DNA of 64,000 nucleotides, taken from assembly GCF_015706575.1 (NCBI RefSeq), contig NW_024037064.1:12315606-12379605 (forward strand). The letters run 5' to 3'. Origin of the DNA: Patiria miniata (lineage: Eukaryota > Echinodermata > Asteroidea > Valvatida > Asterinidae). The notes under the pieces were generated by a model. It did not search any database and was not told the DNA's origin. It saw nothing but the letters and a program-made list of their open reading frames with translations. The translations under genes and the position numbers were made by a program. This document shows, in pieces, positions 10,990-23,769 of this stretch (position 1 is its first letter; every line of letters starts with the position of its first letter).

Positions 10990-11449
10990 GCCTACTGTCC
11001 GTGCTCTAAAAGATTTTTTCGTCTTTGAATTTTGAGTGCTTTATGTTAAAAATAACTTGTGATTTTGTTTCATATTTGAAGTCAAATATGAAGCAAATTA
11101 TAGGCGTTTATAGGCGTTTATTGGTTTTATGATGTAAAACCAGTGCAATTTTCCAGCGGTAGGTAGAAATACAGCAATTGATTACCTAAATATCCAAACT
11201 TGATAAAAGTTTTTTTTTTAAGGACATTGCCAAACTGTACAACAAAAACATTACGCTCTTATTTAAAAAAAAAACGTTTTTTTTTTTTTTATAGGTTTCA
11301 TAGGTTTGGCTGTGAGTACTGGATCCACCCTGCGTGTGAGTCGGTTTCCCAGCTCTATCATTACTAGTAGTAAAGTTCTATATCTAATTGTGGACCAAAT
11401 CTTCGCCTGAGTTAAAATTTAAGAGTGAATTACTTTTGCATTCCTGTTG
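10990..11449. other. Non-coding sequence downstream of the alpha-kinase
   Basis: Probable 3' UTR and intergenic DNA. No AATAAA hexamer is obvious within the first 300 nt. TATAGGCGTTTAT is duplicated at 11,100-11,120. Long A and T runs occur at 11,265-11,292. Confidence 0.4.
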
Positions 11450-11630
11450 ATTGTCATGATTGTTGATGTTAATTGTTGATAGTTGATTGTTGATTGTCGA
11501 TTGTTGGTGTTGATGTTCATAATGATGTTAATTGTTGATTGTTGATGTTGACGTTGATTGTTGATTGTTGATGTTGATTTTTGACTGTTGATGTTGATTG
11601 TTGATGTTGATGGTGTGGGTTGAGGGTTGA
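11450..11630. repeat. TTGATT/GTTGATG simple-sequence array
   Basis: An imperfect array of GTTGAT-based words (TTGATTGTTGATGTTGA and variants) covers about 180 bp. Minus-strand translation gives an Asn/His/Gln-rich artefact. Confidence 0.8.
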
Positions 11631-12323
11631 AAAATAGCGCGAGAGGATAGTTAATAAGAGTCTGGTGAAGATCTGCTCCCGCGAATACTGCTGTACTGTA
11701 AACTTATGCAGTACCCTCTTTACCCCAATGTGCATGTTTTTAGAAAAAAACAAAAAAAATTTAAAGTTGGGCGCCTTTGCCAGCCGAATTTTTGAGTATC
11801 ATATGACGTCATCAGGAATGTGCTTGCGTTAAGAGGTTTTCATATAGACCTTTCTACGCTTGGTTGGCAAACTGCAAATTTTGCCAACCACGGGTAGCAA
11901 AACTATGGAAGGTCCAACACTGCCAAAACGAAGAATTATTACAGATACCCAAAATATTATTTGATTGTTGGAAATATAACACTGTCAACACTACAACATT
12001 ATTCATAAACATGCCTTTTTACTATGTAGTGAGGGCGTTATGAGCCCTTTTTTTTAAAATATGGTGCCAACCACGGCTTCAATTTATGCGCTTGCGGCAG
12101 CCCATATAAAATGGCGCCAATGTTTATAAACAAAAGAAAGGTCTATAAACGTGTACAAAACACTGGTAAACACTTAAAATACATTGGTCCATCAAACTGC
12201 CGTTACATGTAGCTCAATAGTTAACATGCAACAGTCGTAAAACCAGACACTCAAGAAGCGAGCACGGAATATTCCTTTTTGTACGCAATCATAGCTCACA
12301 GTTTTTCGGGATTTTTCTTTTTG

Positions 12324-13457
12324 TACACTGTAAAAAATTGCGTAATTTAACGGATGATTTTCTGTTGAAATTTCTGTAAAATTACAGTAGATGTTACTGT
12401 TTTCGGATTTTTCTGTAAATCTACAAATTTGTTCCTGCCTACGTACAGTTTTCTCCATTTCTCTGTTAGGTTATGGAATATTCGCTGTTAAACTAAAATT
12501 CTGTGCAGGCACAAGGAACATTGTGTTTTCAACAAGCCTCCCGTTTCGATTCTGTTAGAACACAGTCACATCGCTGTCGGTCAACAGAGAATCATCTTTT
12601 TTTGTACAGGGTTCGGCCGTATCGCGTGATTTTTCCCTGGTAGGCGGTAGTAGTGCAACGTTAGTGTGGCATAAACGCTGAAGGGTACCAGTATGTTGTC
12701 AAGGAAGGCGCGCGCGGGAGTCGGACTATACAGTACCATACAACTTCCCGTTGCGTCCGTGCGTATGCGTACCGTGAGTGTGATGTTGTAGCATCTTGGA
12801 GCAAATTTACTAATCCGTTTCTGCTTACATGTTTGTATTTGTATTGTAAATGACTATCATTCTCAAGGAGAAGCGCTATATAGAAGCGGTTTCAGTTTGT
12901 AAGCCTGATTGTCAACGACAACATCAGTTGAAAGTTGCCTGGTTGTCATTGCAGCATGACTTGCCGTAAGCCAACGTGCAAGTATCTACATTCGAACCTT
13001 CATGAGTTTTATCGATAGCACCGCCATAACATGACGTGTTACAAGTATCTGCATGTGAAGTACGTTCAATATACGAGAATATCTGTGAACTGAGGCTCAC
13101 ACAGGACCTGTCATTCGCAATCCTCGATACAAACATGAACACTTTGTCGTTTATCGGCCCCCATCAAATAATCGGCGTTCAAACGAAAACAACCTTTTTG
13201 TTCAGCTACAGAAAGTTGTTAAGGAACAAACAAAACCAGCGAATGTGCTGTTAGGTTACAAAACGACAACACTAAATCATCTGTTGCAAAACAGTAGAAT
13301 CCCCTGTAATTGAACAATATCAAATAAAGTAGAATCTGCTGTTAATGTACAGAGAACAAAGAAACAGTAGAATATACTGTGCAAAAAAAGTAACTCCTGT
13401 AATGCCAATTGACAATAGAATCAACTGTTAATGAACAGAGATTTTTGTAACAGTGTA
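12324..13457. mobile_element. Transposon-like element with ACACTGTAAAAA ends
   Basis: The left end TACACTGTAAAAAATT is answered by TTTTTGTAACAGTGTA at the right. Both subterminal zones contain repeated CTGT/ACAG words (ACAGTAGAAT and CTGTTAATG variants at 13,285-13,440; TTTCTGT at 12,360-12,415). Subterminal repeats of this sort suggest a non-autonomous DNA transposon. No transposase frame. TACGCAATCA occurs at 12,281 and 13,456, outside both ends, and might be a duplicated target. Confidence 0.6.
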
Positions 13458-13719
13458 CGCAATCACCTCGGCCCAGTTTGCTGTACACACAAAGTACGAG
13501 GCATTATGAGCGTTTGAAAACGTAGGCGTGTTCAACTTCAAATTTTAAGGGGGGCTGCAGGGCATCTTCTAGTTATCTTGTTGTGACGAAACCTTAGGAA
13601 ATTCTAGACCCATTAATAAAGTGCCATTCAAAGCACAAAACTTGATAATATATTTGACGGTTGATTTTTTAGCAATTTTAAAAGGAAAAGAGGTCTTTTC
13701 TTTGTAACTTCCGGAATTT

Positions 13720-15010
13720 TTTTTACCTGCCGCTAGAGGGCGCTCGAACACTTGATGGCGTCACCGAATTTTTAAATTTTATTTTTGGAAAGATATCCCA
13801 CCCACCGGCTAACTTTGTTAAAAGCAAGTTCATTTCTCTTCCTACTTTTAAATTACTAGGCACTTCCGGTTTCGACCGAAAGGAAGGGTCATGTGATTTT
13901 ACGCGCACAAGATAAAACGAAGAGCATGTATTATCATGTCAATTCCCGCAAAATTTAAGTTCGGGTCTCTCACATTTGATTTTATGTTGAATTTCAAAGA
14001 TTAAATGTGTTATTTGTTGAACAACTTGAGGTTGTAGGAACAACCACACGGTGTTTGGCCATGGACTATCTACCGCAAACTTTTCCAAACACATCAACTG
14101 AAAATGCATGTTAATCCATGTTTATCTTAGTGAACATCCCGCTAGAGGGCGCTGTCATATTTTATGACGTCACTTGTAATATTTTTGAAATTCACATCGT
14201 TGGAAGCAAGTTCACATCTTTTGCCAATTTCAAATAATAAGGCACTTCCGGTTTCGACCGGAAGGGTCACGTGATTTTGCACTTAATACCTTCAATGAAG
14301 ACCCTGCAAAATTGTTTCGATTGCCACAAAAAAACAATCTGTAGCAGTTGATTTTATATTGATTTTCAAAGTTCCGGTCTCTTACGGTTGATTTTATATT
14401 GAATTTCAAAAATTAAATTTATTAAACTTTCAAGAGACGTCACGTGACCTATGAAGACGTCATAATGACGTAACTACAAAAAAAGCACATCTGCAGTGGA
14501 TTGGGCATTCATATATTGACAAAGGAAGGTCATATGTGTTTCCATTTTGTTTTCAAACAGTTCCGGAGAAGAATTGTGGTTTGGAGAATAAAAAAAAAAA
14601 AAAAAGTGAACTTTTACAAAAACTAGAGGTATTAGGAACAACCACACGGTGTTGGGCCAGGGATTACCGCAAACTTTGCCACACACATCAACTCAAAATG
14701 TGCATGTTTAAATCCATGTTTGACTTTTGCAACCAGCCGCCAGAAGGCGCTCTCTCATTTGATGACGTCACCTGTAAAATGTTTGTACAGTACCTCCTAA
14801 GCTGACACTCACATCGTTGAAAGCAATTTCGCATCTTCTGCCAATTTCAAATAATAAGGCACTTCCGGTTTCGACCGGAAGGGTCACGTGATTTTGCACT
14901 TAATACCTACTATGAAGACCCTGCAATATTGTTTCGATTGCCACAAAAAAACAATCGGTAGCAGTTGATTTTATATTGATTTTCAAAGATTAAATCTAGA
15001 AATCTGTGAT
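13720..15010. repeat. Three diverged direct repeats around a CTTCCGGTTTCGACC motif
   Basis: GGCACTTCCGGTTTCGACC occurs at about 13,859, 14,240 and 14,858, each followed by a GGAAGGGTCA then GTGATTTT context. Each is preceded by a GAGGGCGCT-like stretch and a GTCACNTGTAA-like stretch. A second phrase, AGGAACAACCACACGGTGT, occurs at 14,036 and 14,635. This is a partly tandem repeat cluster. A related inverted copy lies at 49,800-50,510. Confidence 0.75.
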
Positions 15011-16560
15011 TACTTGTAATACATGTATGATACTTGAGGACGTCATTGTGAAGGTATGACCAGAAAGCTCATAACCTATTCTAAACAAGGAGCCTTAAAC
15101 AAGAGCCTTAAACAAGAAAACACATCCCAACCAGGGTCAGATATGCGTAGATCTAAGGTTAATCTTTTGAATTTGAATTGTTTAAAATATTCTTAGGTGC
15201 AAGGTCTAGAAAGTAAAAAAAAATAGAAGAAACATGTTTTAGCTAGATGTCATCAGTTTTCACTTTTCTGTTTTCTTGTCATTTGATAGTGAAATTTTCC
15301 ATGTTTTTATTGTATGTTTTTTTTCTTTTCAGGCGTAGCTGTGCTTTATAGTAAGATGAGACTTATGTAACCAGTCGGGATCCCACTTCCTTTAACCCGA
15401 CAGGTTCCTTACTCAATCATAACTTTTGTCAAAACAATAAATCACGTCTTGCATTGTATATTTCCAATATGTCTTCGGCCTTTAAACTATTTCAACCTTT
15501 CGCAAAACAAAAACGCTCAAGTATGAATTGTTTCTTAATTTTTTGTTCAAATTTAGAGTTAGAAATGAACTCTCACTTTTCTTTCAATTATTGGCTTTGT
15601 TCAAAACATATAGCACACACTTGCAATTTTTTTCTTGGCTAATAACGGTTAATGGTATTTTGCATTACTTTGTAAATGTTACAATATTTTGTAAATCTTA
15701 CATTTGTATATCAAATACTGCATTTTAATAGATACTATGCCATTACAAAAGCAGGAATAATATTCTTATTCTTGTATTATTAACTGTTGCAGCGGTTATA
15801 TCGATTCTTGCTAAATTGGCAACACAGTAAAACAGTTTCCATTTAGCTGATAGAGATGTTATATTTGAGAGAGATATTTAATTTTTACACTAAATAAGAA
15901 ATGTTCATTCAAAATTTGTTTAAATCAATTACTGGAACAATACAATGTTGTAGAGGCTAACAATAATTTTGCCCAAATAGTTTGATCAGATATAATATTT
16001 CACAACTATTCATTCGCAATTCATTATTTTACTGCAGTATCTTATTATGTATAAGATTCCTGGAAAGATTTTGCACTAGTCCCTTTTGGACTTGTCGTTC
16101 TTTGTAGCTCCTGTTATTTACACACCAATTGCATTAAGCCACCGATATTTGTAGACACAAATGCCCTTGTCTCTATTGATTTCATTGTCTTTATCCTTAA
16201 AAATCAACAACTTTGTATATTAATATTCAGTCTTTTGTAAATACATTCATGTCTCCACATCCAATTCCGGTTACAATTAGCCTGCTTATGTACGTATACG
16301 CATTTGCATTTCTCTTTTTATAACAGCGCATTCAGGTTTTTTTTTTCGCCTGATTAAATTTCATTCACTTTTTGTTAGCCATTTTGTTTTTAATTTATAC
16401 TTTCTGTAAAAAGACAGGTACAAAAGCGCAATTAATTTTGCATTCATAAATACCTCAGACAATTTTGCTATTCCTATTGGTCAAAAGCCCGTCACGTGGC
16501 CGGTCTTAAACGGATGATAAAGATATGGCTAGCTGGTCTTAAACACTTTCCCAGTGTCAC
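15010..16560. other. AT-rich non-coding stretch
   Basis: No protein-coding or RNA feature I can support. Short open frames are AT-rich and lack recognisable motifs. Confidence 0.4.
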
Positions 16561-17079
16561 AATAAAATGTGGACTCCTAAAAATCCAGTGCCTCTTACCA
16601 TTGTATTGGTTGAACGTGCACAATCCTTTTATAGGCTACGCAACACTAGTCTATGTAATAGACGCTCGTTGAAGACGAGCGTCCATCAAATGCGTGCAGA
16701 TTCCACGATTAATCATGCAAGACGGTCGCGTACTGACCTCCAAGTTTTGGCCAATCAACAGGCGTCTACTATATCGTACAAGCAGTTCGGCTGGCTGGAA
16801 AAAAATGGCGCATACGATGACGAGTAGTCGGGTTGGATTCGCGTTCGGTACGTAACTTGTTGTTTTTGTTTCCCCTCGCAAGATTTCAATATAATTTACG
16901 ACAATTTTATAGAACCATTTGATTTAAATTGGAGCGCAATCATGTCTCGTCTGGCCGGATCCGGATCCGGTTGATCACCATGGCTTGCTTGAAGTTGATC
17001 GATTGTCAACTAACATCGGCCATGACAACGCATATTTCAGCGCCATGTACAGCAATGTCACCACACGATCTTTTTTTTT

Positions 17080-17489
17080 TTAATTCGGTTATTATTCGGC
17101 TTGAATTACCACTGTTCATCAATCGGGAGTTCGTTCAAATATGCAGTCGAGTAAAATTCCAGTCCCAGTGCAATCTCCTCTCAGACTCAGTAATTTTTCA
17201 GTTCAAGTGCAGTCTCCCAGCAAAATTGCTTTTCAATTTCAGTCTCCCACCTACCAAACTAGCTGTAGCGTTAGATTTTTGTCTAGTTTGCGGACGTCAA
17301 ATCAAGTCCAGTTATACAAGTTATATCACTTTGTCAAGATGTTCAGTAGAACCCAGTGATTTTAAAAGAAGATTATTAAGTTTTGTTCAAAAAGTTCTAG
17401 ATCGAAAACTGGAAAAATCCTCCAACCCGACAAAAGTATGTCGCCGGTGTCAGACAGAGTTCAAGATTATCAGTAAATTGGAAGATTGA
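17080..17489 (+). pseudogene. Relic exon with a CxxC...CxxC zinc-binding pattern
   Basis: The end of a plus frame reads FCLVCGRQIKSSYT, then a ~45-residue helix-rich stretch, then KVCRRCQTEFKII. This is a four-cysteine pattern as in ZAD/treble-clef-like N-terminal domains. It precedes, on the same strand, the decayed exons at 18,452-18,910 and 19,159-19,654, so it may be the first exon of the same dead gene. The upstream part of the frame (from 16,929) is not convincing coding sequence. Confidence 0.4.
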
Positions 17490-17559
17490 AAAATTTCATT
17501 GGTTGCCAAGATCCAACACACTTCAAAGAAGTATACCTTACATCATGACATGCAATCAA

Positions 17560-17806
17560 AACGGGGGCAACACATTCTCCTTTGACAGTCAGTAAACTCA
17601 TTCACTCCTGTGAAAAGGAGAACTCATTGGCAAAAGTGCCAGTTGCAGCTTATCACTTAACATACAGAGTGCTTCAGCCTCTTACACCAAAGCCACCAGG
17701 TTTTCCACCAGCAGCAACAAATACAGACATTCCGATTCAGCAAGCACCACGTGAAATACTGGTAAGCCATGCTTATGAAGGATTCCAGAAAAGACTATCT
17801 TGCTAA
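17560..17806 (+). pseudogene. Possible second exon of the relic gene
   Basis: The frame contains LIHSCEKENSLAKVP and a Pro/Thr-rich stretch ending FQKRLSC before a stop. Same strand and between the other relic exons. No family motif is recognised, so this call is weak. Confidence 0.25.
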
Positions 17807-18451
17807 GTTTCATGTTAACTTTACTCACTTCTTTCTCAGCTTACAAAATTTTCCAAGATGTTCACATGGCAATTAGCAAAGATGTTGACATTTACCTGGA
17901 AAATTTTGTGCCTAAATTCTTCTTTTAATGGATGGAAACTGGCTTGAATGACCTTGTACATGTAGTTTTTTTAAGTTATCTAGGCATCTGCACAACCCCT
18001 CAAAATGCGGAAAGAGTTCCATAATTATCCAGCCACCACTTATTTTCACGTAATATGACTTCAAAACTACAAAAACTGTAAACCTGATGAAAAACACTTA
18101 TTTAGCAGCAAAAGTTAATCTTTTACAAAACAATAAGCGAACTTTGGTTGAAAAAAATTGACATTAGGAAAGCTTTTTGTCACTATTGTAGGTAAAGTGT
18201 TCTGATGGAATTGTTGACGGCATAATGTTAATTTTAATCAGCGTTTCAAAGTTCAAGGATATTTTAAAACCGAAAAAATTGAAGTTGAAAATAACTTAAA
18301 AGATAAATTTGTTATCCTGTTTGCACTTGTGGTACAAACAAAGAATTGTCCACATGCGCAAATAGGAAAATAATAATTTCAAGGCAATTTGGTTAATGGG
18401 AATAAACTTCGCACAGATACAATTTGTGAAATAACTTCTTTTATTTTTTCA

Positions 18452-18910
18452 GATAAAGGTTCCTGGAGCTGCAGACGAGGTTATCGCCATGACAGATTAT
18501 CGATATCCCATTTAAAAGGCTATGTTATCTGACCATTCATACGGCATAGCTATGAACTGTTGGAACAACCAGCCTCTGCAGACTGACATCATTAGAATGG
18601 TTTGAGCGACAGTTGAAGCTGATTGCCGCACAATTTTATCAGAGGATTCTGGTTTTCTCAAAGACAATGACCAAGAGAACATTATAACATTGACTTGTAG
18701 AGAAAGTCAACTCATATGTTGCTGAGAGGGCACCTGTGCTGCATCACATACTTAAGAATGCGACCATGGCTCCAAAAAGACAGGCTGCTGAAACCTCAGG
18801 AAAGAAGCCAACAACTCTTCCTTGGAGGATTGCCCCTGCTGCTGCTGTGCTTCTGAAAGCTCGCAATCCATCACTTCAAGCATGGGCCTGAGGAATTCCA
18901 TCATGCTGTA
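18452..18910 (+). pseudogene. Decayed exon, DUF6589-like gene
   Basis: After the acceptor-like TTTTTTCAG at 18,444-18,452 the sequence reads IKVPGAADEVIAMTDYRYPI, stop, KAMLSDHSYGIAMNCWNN. Later and in another frame it gives SYVAERAPVLHHILKNAT and LPWRIAPAAAVLLKARNPS. The pattern resembles the large DUF6589 family expanded in many marine invertebrates. In-frame stops and frame changes show it is not functional as read. Confidence 0.5.
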
Positions 18911-19158
18911 TCAATCAGGTGTCACCAGCAATGTACGTTGTTTGACATTATCTCTGTGTGTACCATTCACGTTATTGTAAAGCTATTTTTGTCATGGCCA
19001 GTATTTATGTCTACTTTATTGTCAGATTACACAATGATGGATATTCTGTGTTTGTTAGTCGATGTCATTTGAGTAAATAGTACTGCTTACTGCTTTGCTT
19101 CACGCATAATCCTTCTTCACATTGTAAATGTTACGTTTCTTCAATTACTTGTTGCTTC

Positions 19159-19654
19159 AGGCTCTGGTTCGACTGAATCGACAACACATTGCATCCGGTG
19201 TTGCTAAAACAATCTGCACACTTGATGAATTTGGAAAGGATCACAATGCTGTAGCTAAAGAGTGGCGACAGTCCTTGGAGAGCAGTCCATCAGACATCCC
19301 ATCCGATCCAACCGGCTATCAGGTAATTGGGGACAACCTAGATGGCATCATCCGGGCAGCACGTCTTCCACCCATCAGAACAAGTCTTTCAACTGGTTTA
19401 ACCAGTACATCGTTAAAGATGATGTCGATGACGTGGGACTTGATGATTCTGGACCAACCAAGGCAATTGAAAACTTGCCTTTAGCTGAGTTCCTACCCTC
19501 TCTGCAGGACCGTCAAGACCTACTGTACAACTTTGTTCCTTTGTGGTCTCGAGTGATCGTGCGGACCATTCAGGATCTGCAGGACTTTCAAAAGGTTGCT
19601 GTCTGGCATATACCACACAAGTACTCAGATGTGATGCGCAAGAGTTCTGATGAG
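19159..19654 (+). pseudogene. Decayed exon, DUF6589-like gene (GDNLD segment)
   Basis: The first frame reads ALVRLNRQHIASGVAKTICT and later GYQVIGDNLDGIIRAAR. Near 19,370 the homology passes to another frame as HQNKSFNWFNQYIVKDD, PLAEFLPSLQDRQDL, VPLWSRVIVRTIQD and VWHIPHKYSDVM. The GDNLD...H-Q-N...W...Y.VKD order is DUF6589-like. One frameshift separates the halves, so this is best called a pseudogene. A donor-like GAG|GTAGGC follows at 19,655. Confidence 0.55.
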
Positions 19655-20172
19655 GTAGGCCTACAGTCCATGATTAATTTTGGTTTTACATATTGAATTG
19701 TATTGATTATTTACTTGTACAATTTGGTTTTAGGCAGTGGTAAAACCAGCTTCTGTTGGAGGGGGCTATTTTCACATTATATTTTACATCGAAAGGCAGA
19801 AATGTAAAACCTTCATCAAAAAAGGACCCGATTTGTTGCTGCGCCCCCCCCCCCCAAAAAAAAAATTATAAGGGGGACGGGGTGAGTTGTTTTTTAATGG
19901 GCGGTGCTTGCAAGACCCTTCTTCCTGATTGTACATTTCCAGATGAATGCAGATCACAACACAACAGGTGATGATGGTGGCATTATTTCCGTAACTAGAG
20001 AACCTTCTTCGTGTAGCTCTAGAAGTAATGGGGCATCGGTCATCTTATATATACAACGCGATACTTTTAAAATGAATGCATCTTTGATAGGGACGAGTGA
20101 AGCTAAATGGCGATAGAATGCTCGGATAGTGCAATAGTATGATTCTTTTTGATTGTCGAATGCCGATCTGCG

Positions 20173-20476
20173 CAAGGGCGGATCCAGGGGGGGGGGGGCC
20201 AAAGGGGACCATGGCCCCCCCCCCAAAACGAAACCAATTTTTTTTTTTTTATGTAACATCGCAATAAAGGCAGGCAATGAGTACACCACCATCTTTTCCT
20301 CAAAAAAACATTGGTCAAAGAGGTCAGAAATTGCCTCAGATCGCACCACAGAGCATCTAGAATCCAAAAAAATTTCGGGGCCCTTAAGCGGGCCCCGAAC
20401 CCCATGCCGTAATTTTTTGGGGGGACCACATTTTTTTTTTGGCCCCCCCTAAAATTGTGTTCTGGATCCGCCCTTG
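20173..20476. mobile_element. hAT-type MITE with 8-bp TSD
   Basis: Terminal inverted repeat CAAGGGCGGATCCAG at both ends, flanked by GATCTGCG on each side (20,165-20,172 and 20,477-20,484). The interior includes GGGGCCCTTAAGCGGGCCCC and a segment like that in the 6828-7600 element, in opposite orientation, so the two share a core although their tips differ. No transposase. Confidence 0.88.
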
Positions 20477-20907
20477 GATCTGCGTGATCTTTTAATTTCA
20501 ATCTAAATCGAATGAGCCAGGCGTTAAATTGAATGAAAACTTGGGTGAAATTGGCCGGGAAAACCTATACTACATGGCCTAAGATCATGCAACGATGTTT
20601 TCTCCAAAATCATCCTACACATTTTGTCATTTAGCCTGAAACCTTCGAAATCCTATGCAAAGACAATTGTGGAGGATTTGGGAAGCTTAGAGTTAATGCT
20701 TAAAGATCTTCTTCACACCGAGAGATTCACGTCAACCAAACAATAGATTACGATGGAGAAGCTCATTTTTTGCTACTACGACTTGTTTTTACATTGACAA
20801 GTGCAGTGAACAACCGTACCGACATGTACAATTTGTTTACAAATATTGATGTTGAGGTCGCGTGACATACGCGACACTTCAGTCAACGGTTCACTTTTGC
20901 AATGCAT

Positions 20908-21100
20908 ACACTGTAAAACATAATGGGCAAAACACTGTTGGGCAATATAATTTTACCCAACATTGGTTTGAAATTAACTAATTTGGGTAAACATTGTCCC
21001 TACCTATTGGGAAGAACTTTGCCCAAGAGTTTAACCTGTTGATATGTTGACCAACGTTGGTCTACATATCAACTCATTTTGCCCAACGTGTTTACAGTGT
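20908..21100. mobile_element. Short MITE with ACACTGTAAA ends
   Basis: The left end ACACTGTAAAACA is mirrored by GTTTACAGTGT at the right. The interior repeats the word TTGGGCAA/TTGCCCAA in both orientations. About 193 bp, non-coding. A related half-element (CAACAGTTGGT to TTACAGTGTA) lies at 35,895-35,999. Confidence 0.7.
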
Positions 21101-21299
21101 ATAATATCTTGAAATACAAATGGTTAAGACAAGTGTTGCCTGTCGGCATGACGTCACATGACACATGGTATGTACATGTAGAGTGAACATCGTAAACGTG
21201 AAAGGAATTAATGATCCTCCGGGCTAACCAACACTTCAAAGTACACCTGAATGTCATTTCAAATATAATGAACCCTTGTTGGTGACGTGTATCGTGCGT

Positions 21300-21560
21300 T
21301 GAGATTCCTATTTCAATCGGGCTGAGTACCAGTGATAACACAATCATCATCATTCTTGGGTGGGGAAGAACAGGTGGGTAGATGCCATTCTTGATTTTGA
21401 ATTTACAGATAGGTCACTAAGACGTGTGGCCAGTTATAAGTCTAGACACTTTTACTCGTTAATTTTTGAATGCAGTATAGAGCTAATATTTTGCTCTCAA
21501 TTGTGATAGCAAATCAGTTTGACACCTACAATGATTGGGAATCGTTAAACATCACTTTTG
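21300..21560. repeat. Dispersed repeat, copy 2
   Basis: Related to 1980-2205 in the same orientation (ATTCTTGGGTGGGGAAGAA, TATTTTGCTCTCAA, AATCAGTTTGACACC). It carries an extra ~70 bp relative to copy 1. Confidence 0.6.
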
Positions 21561-23750
21561 ATTCCATAATCTAAGATCAGATTAAAAGTCTGACTTTTCA
21601 AATTGTAAAATGGCTAAAACAACAACAATAAAATACAACATTGTAACTATTTAAACTACTCTGTGGAGTTTCCGTGATCCTTAGCTTGTACGGGAATACA
21701 AAAGATGCACAGTTTATTACATTAATTTTGTTTGGTCAATATATTTTGCACCGCATTCGTGGCCAAATGCATTGTAATCAGCTCACATTACGTGCCTAGT
21801 GTAAATCCAACTCCGAACAAACAAACTGGAAAGAATTCCATACTGGACATGACAGAAAAAGTTAATTACCTAAGAAATGTTGCGCTCTTTAAATGGTGTT
21901 TCTTTATCAGATTTACAACTTTTGGTACTCTTCAGGTCATTTGAGGGAATATAAGTGGTGGCCCAGTATGGAATTATTTCCAACAAATTAATTACACACA
22001 AAAGCCAATCATCGAACCTGAGAAATTAATGAAACAAAAGCTTACCTCAATATAGGGGCCATGCTCCCTTCCTCGGTCACTCCCACAAGCTGTTGCTCTG
22101 GTGGAACTGGATATGTAGTGATGTACATGAGTAATAATATCCATCTTGGCTGAGGAAATCCCAGAAGAAACTCAATTCAAAGTACTGTTGTAAAGGGAAA
22201 TGCCGGACGAAATGTCAATGGTCATTCCTTGCCGAGCCCTGGTCCATTTGTAACGGTTGAATGCAAACAGCACAATTTAAAGAATTCTATTGGAACGTAA
22301 CAATGGATAAGCCTTGCACCGTACAGTTGCTGGCAGTCTAGTTAGTCTTGTTACTAAAAGGAATCCAACTACAAGAACAAGTTTTTACAATGGACACTAT
22401 TACACCGGCTGCTAAAGATAAAATATTTAAGGTTATGTGTCAGTCCCTGTATTGTATTAAAACTAGAAGTTCAAAGATGTATGACCCATGACCTCCAAAA
22501 AACAAAACAAATGCCTGCAGGCATGTTCAGAGCAATTCTCCAAATTTCCCCTAGAGGGCGACAAGACGTCTAGACGTATGGCATCAAACAAAGCTTCGAT
22601 TTCAAATTCAGGAATCAACTTTTCATGGAATTTAGATTGCATCATGTGGCGGAGGAAGTTAAGACCCTATTTAAAACACATTGCGGGCTATCGCTAGCCT
22701 GTACTAGGCGATATTCACAATTAAAAATTGGGTACCGGTATTTAGTTCTTCATTTTACTAAGCCCTTTTTAATGGCCAGAACTGGGTATTCAACAATATT
22801 TACTGGGTGTTGGAATGAAAAAAAATCAGCTGTATTTAAACTATACTCTTTACTTTGTAAAACAAAACAATAGGGAAATAATGTAGTATCCAGACGCCAC
22901 TTCTTTGATTGTTACAAAGTTTATGTAGAGTTGAGCGTATTTTCAAAGTATTTTCCAACAAAACAGGAAACGGTTTCTTTTTTCAGTCCCAGATTCATGT
23001 ATTACAAATATGTGATCGATGTCTGACCTTCATTGAAAAAAGTGGCGTCAGAATGCAACATTCTTTTCCGCTCAAGAGAGAGCCGTTGGATCCACAATAC
23101 ACGAAATTGTCGTCGAGTCACGATAGCCGCTCATGTGCATGTACGTCATGTGCGTGAACGAACTCATGTGCAGAACTTTCTCGACAAGTCCAACCATAAA
23201 AATCCGTTCAAAACAACGGATTTCATTCACTTTTGATACTCAAGAAATGTCCTGCATGTTCAGATAACATGAACTCAAAAAGTAGCGTCCACAAATTGAA
23301 CACTGCCAACAACTGAACGACAAAAGTGAAACTTACGGTACGTCTGCAAAGCCCCGATGCTTGCGAGTTTTGCACGTGCGCACGTATGCGCGCACGGACG
23401 TAGGCCATGGCGAAGTACGTTGCATAGGAAAGTTAGGCTCGGCCCAAAACTTAGTTTATTACAGAGCTGAAGACCTCCAAACTAATTGTAAAACTGAAGT
23501 TTCACTAAGAGTATAAAAAATATAACGGCACTTTAAAAAATGTCCGGCTTTAAAAATTGAAGACTATAATTTTAACATGGTAGTTTAATATTAATTAACC
23601 GAAAGCACGTAATCGACGGTGCGCCTACTGTACACAAAGTAGACTGGTTACATGTCCTAAAGTCTCATGCATATGCACTGATCACTATATAAGGATCAGT
23701 GCTCATATGTCGAATAATTGAGGCAAACGTTGTTTTGAGTGAAGTGCGGT
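21560..23750. other. Non-coding stretch
   Basis: No supportable gene. Several 60-80-codon open frames have no domain, no splice context and no family resemblance. Confidence 0.35.
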
Positions 23751-23769
23751 GGACATAGATGACTCTTTT

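Noticed and set aside
20103-20501. Open frames on both strands near 20.1-20.5 kb
   Set aside because: They span a non-coding hAT MITE with inverted ends and C-runs.
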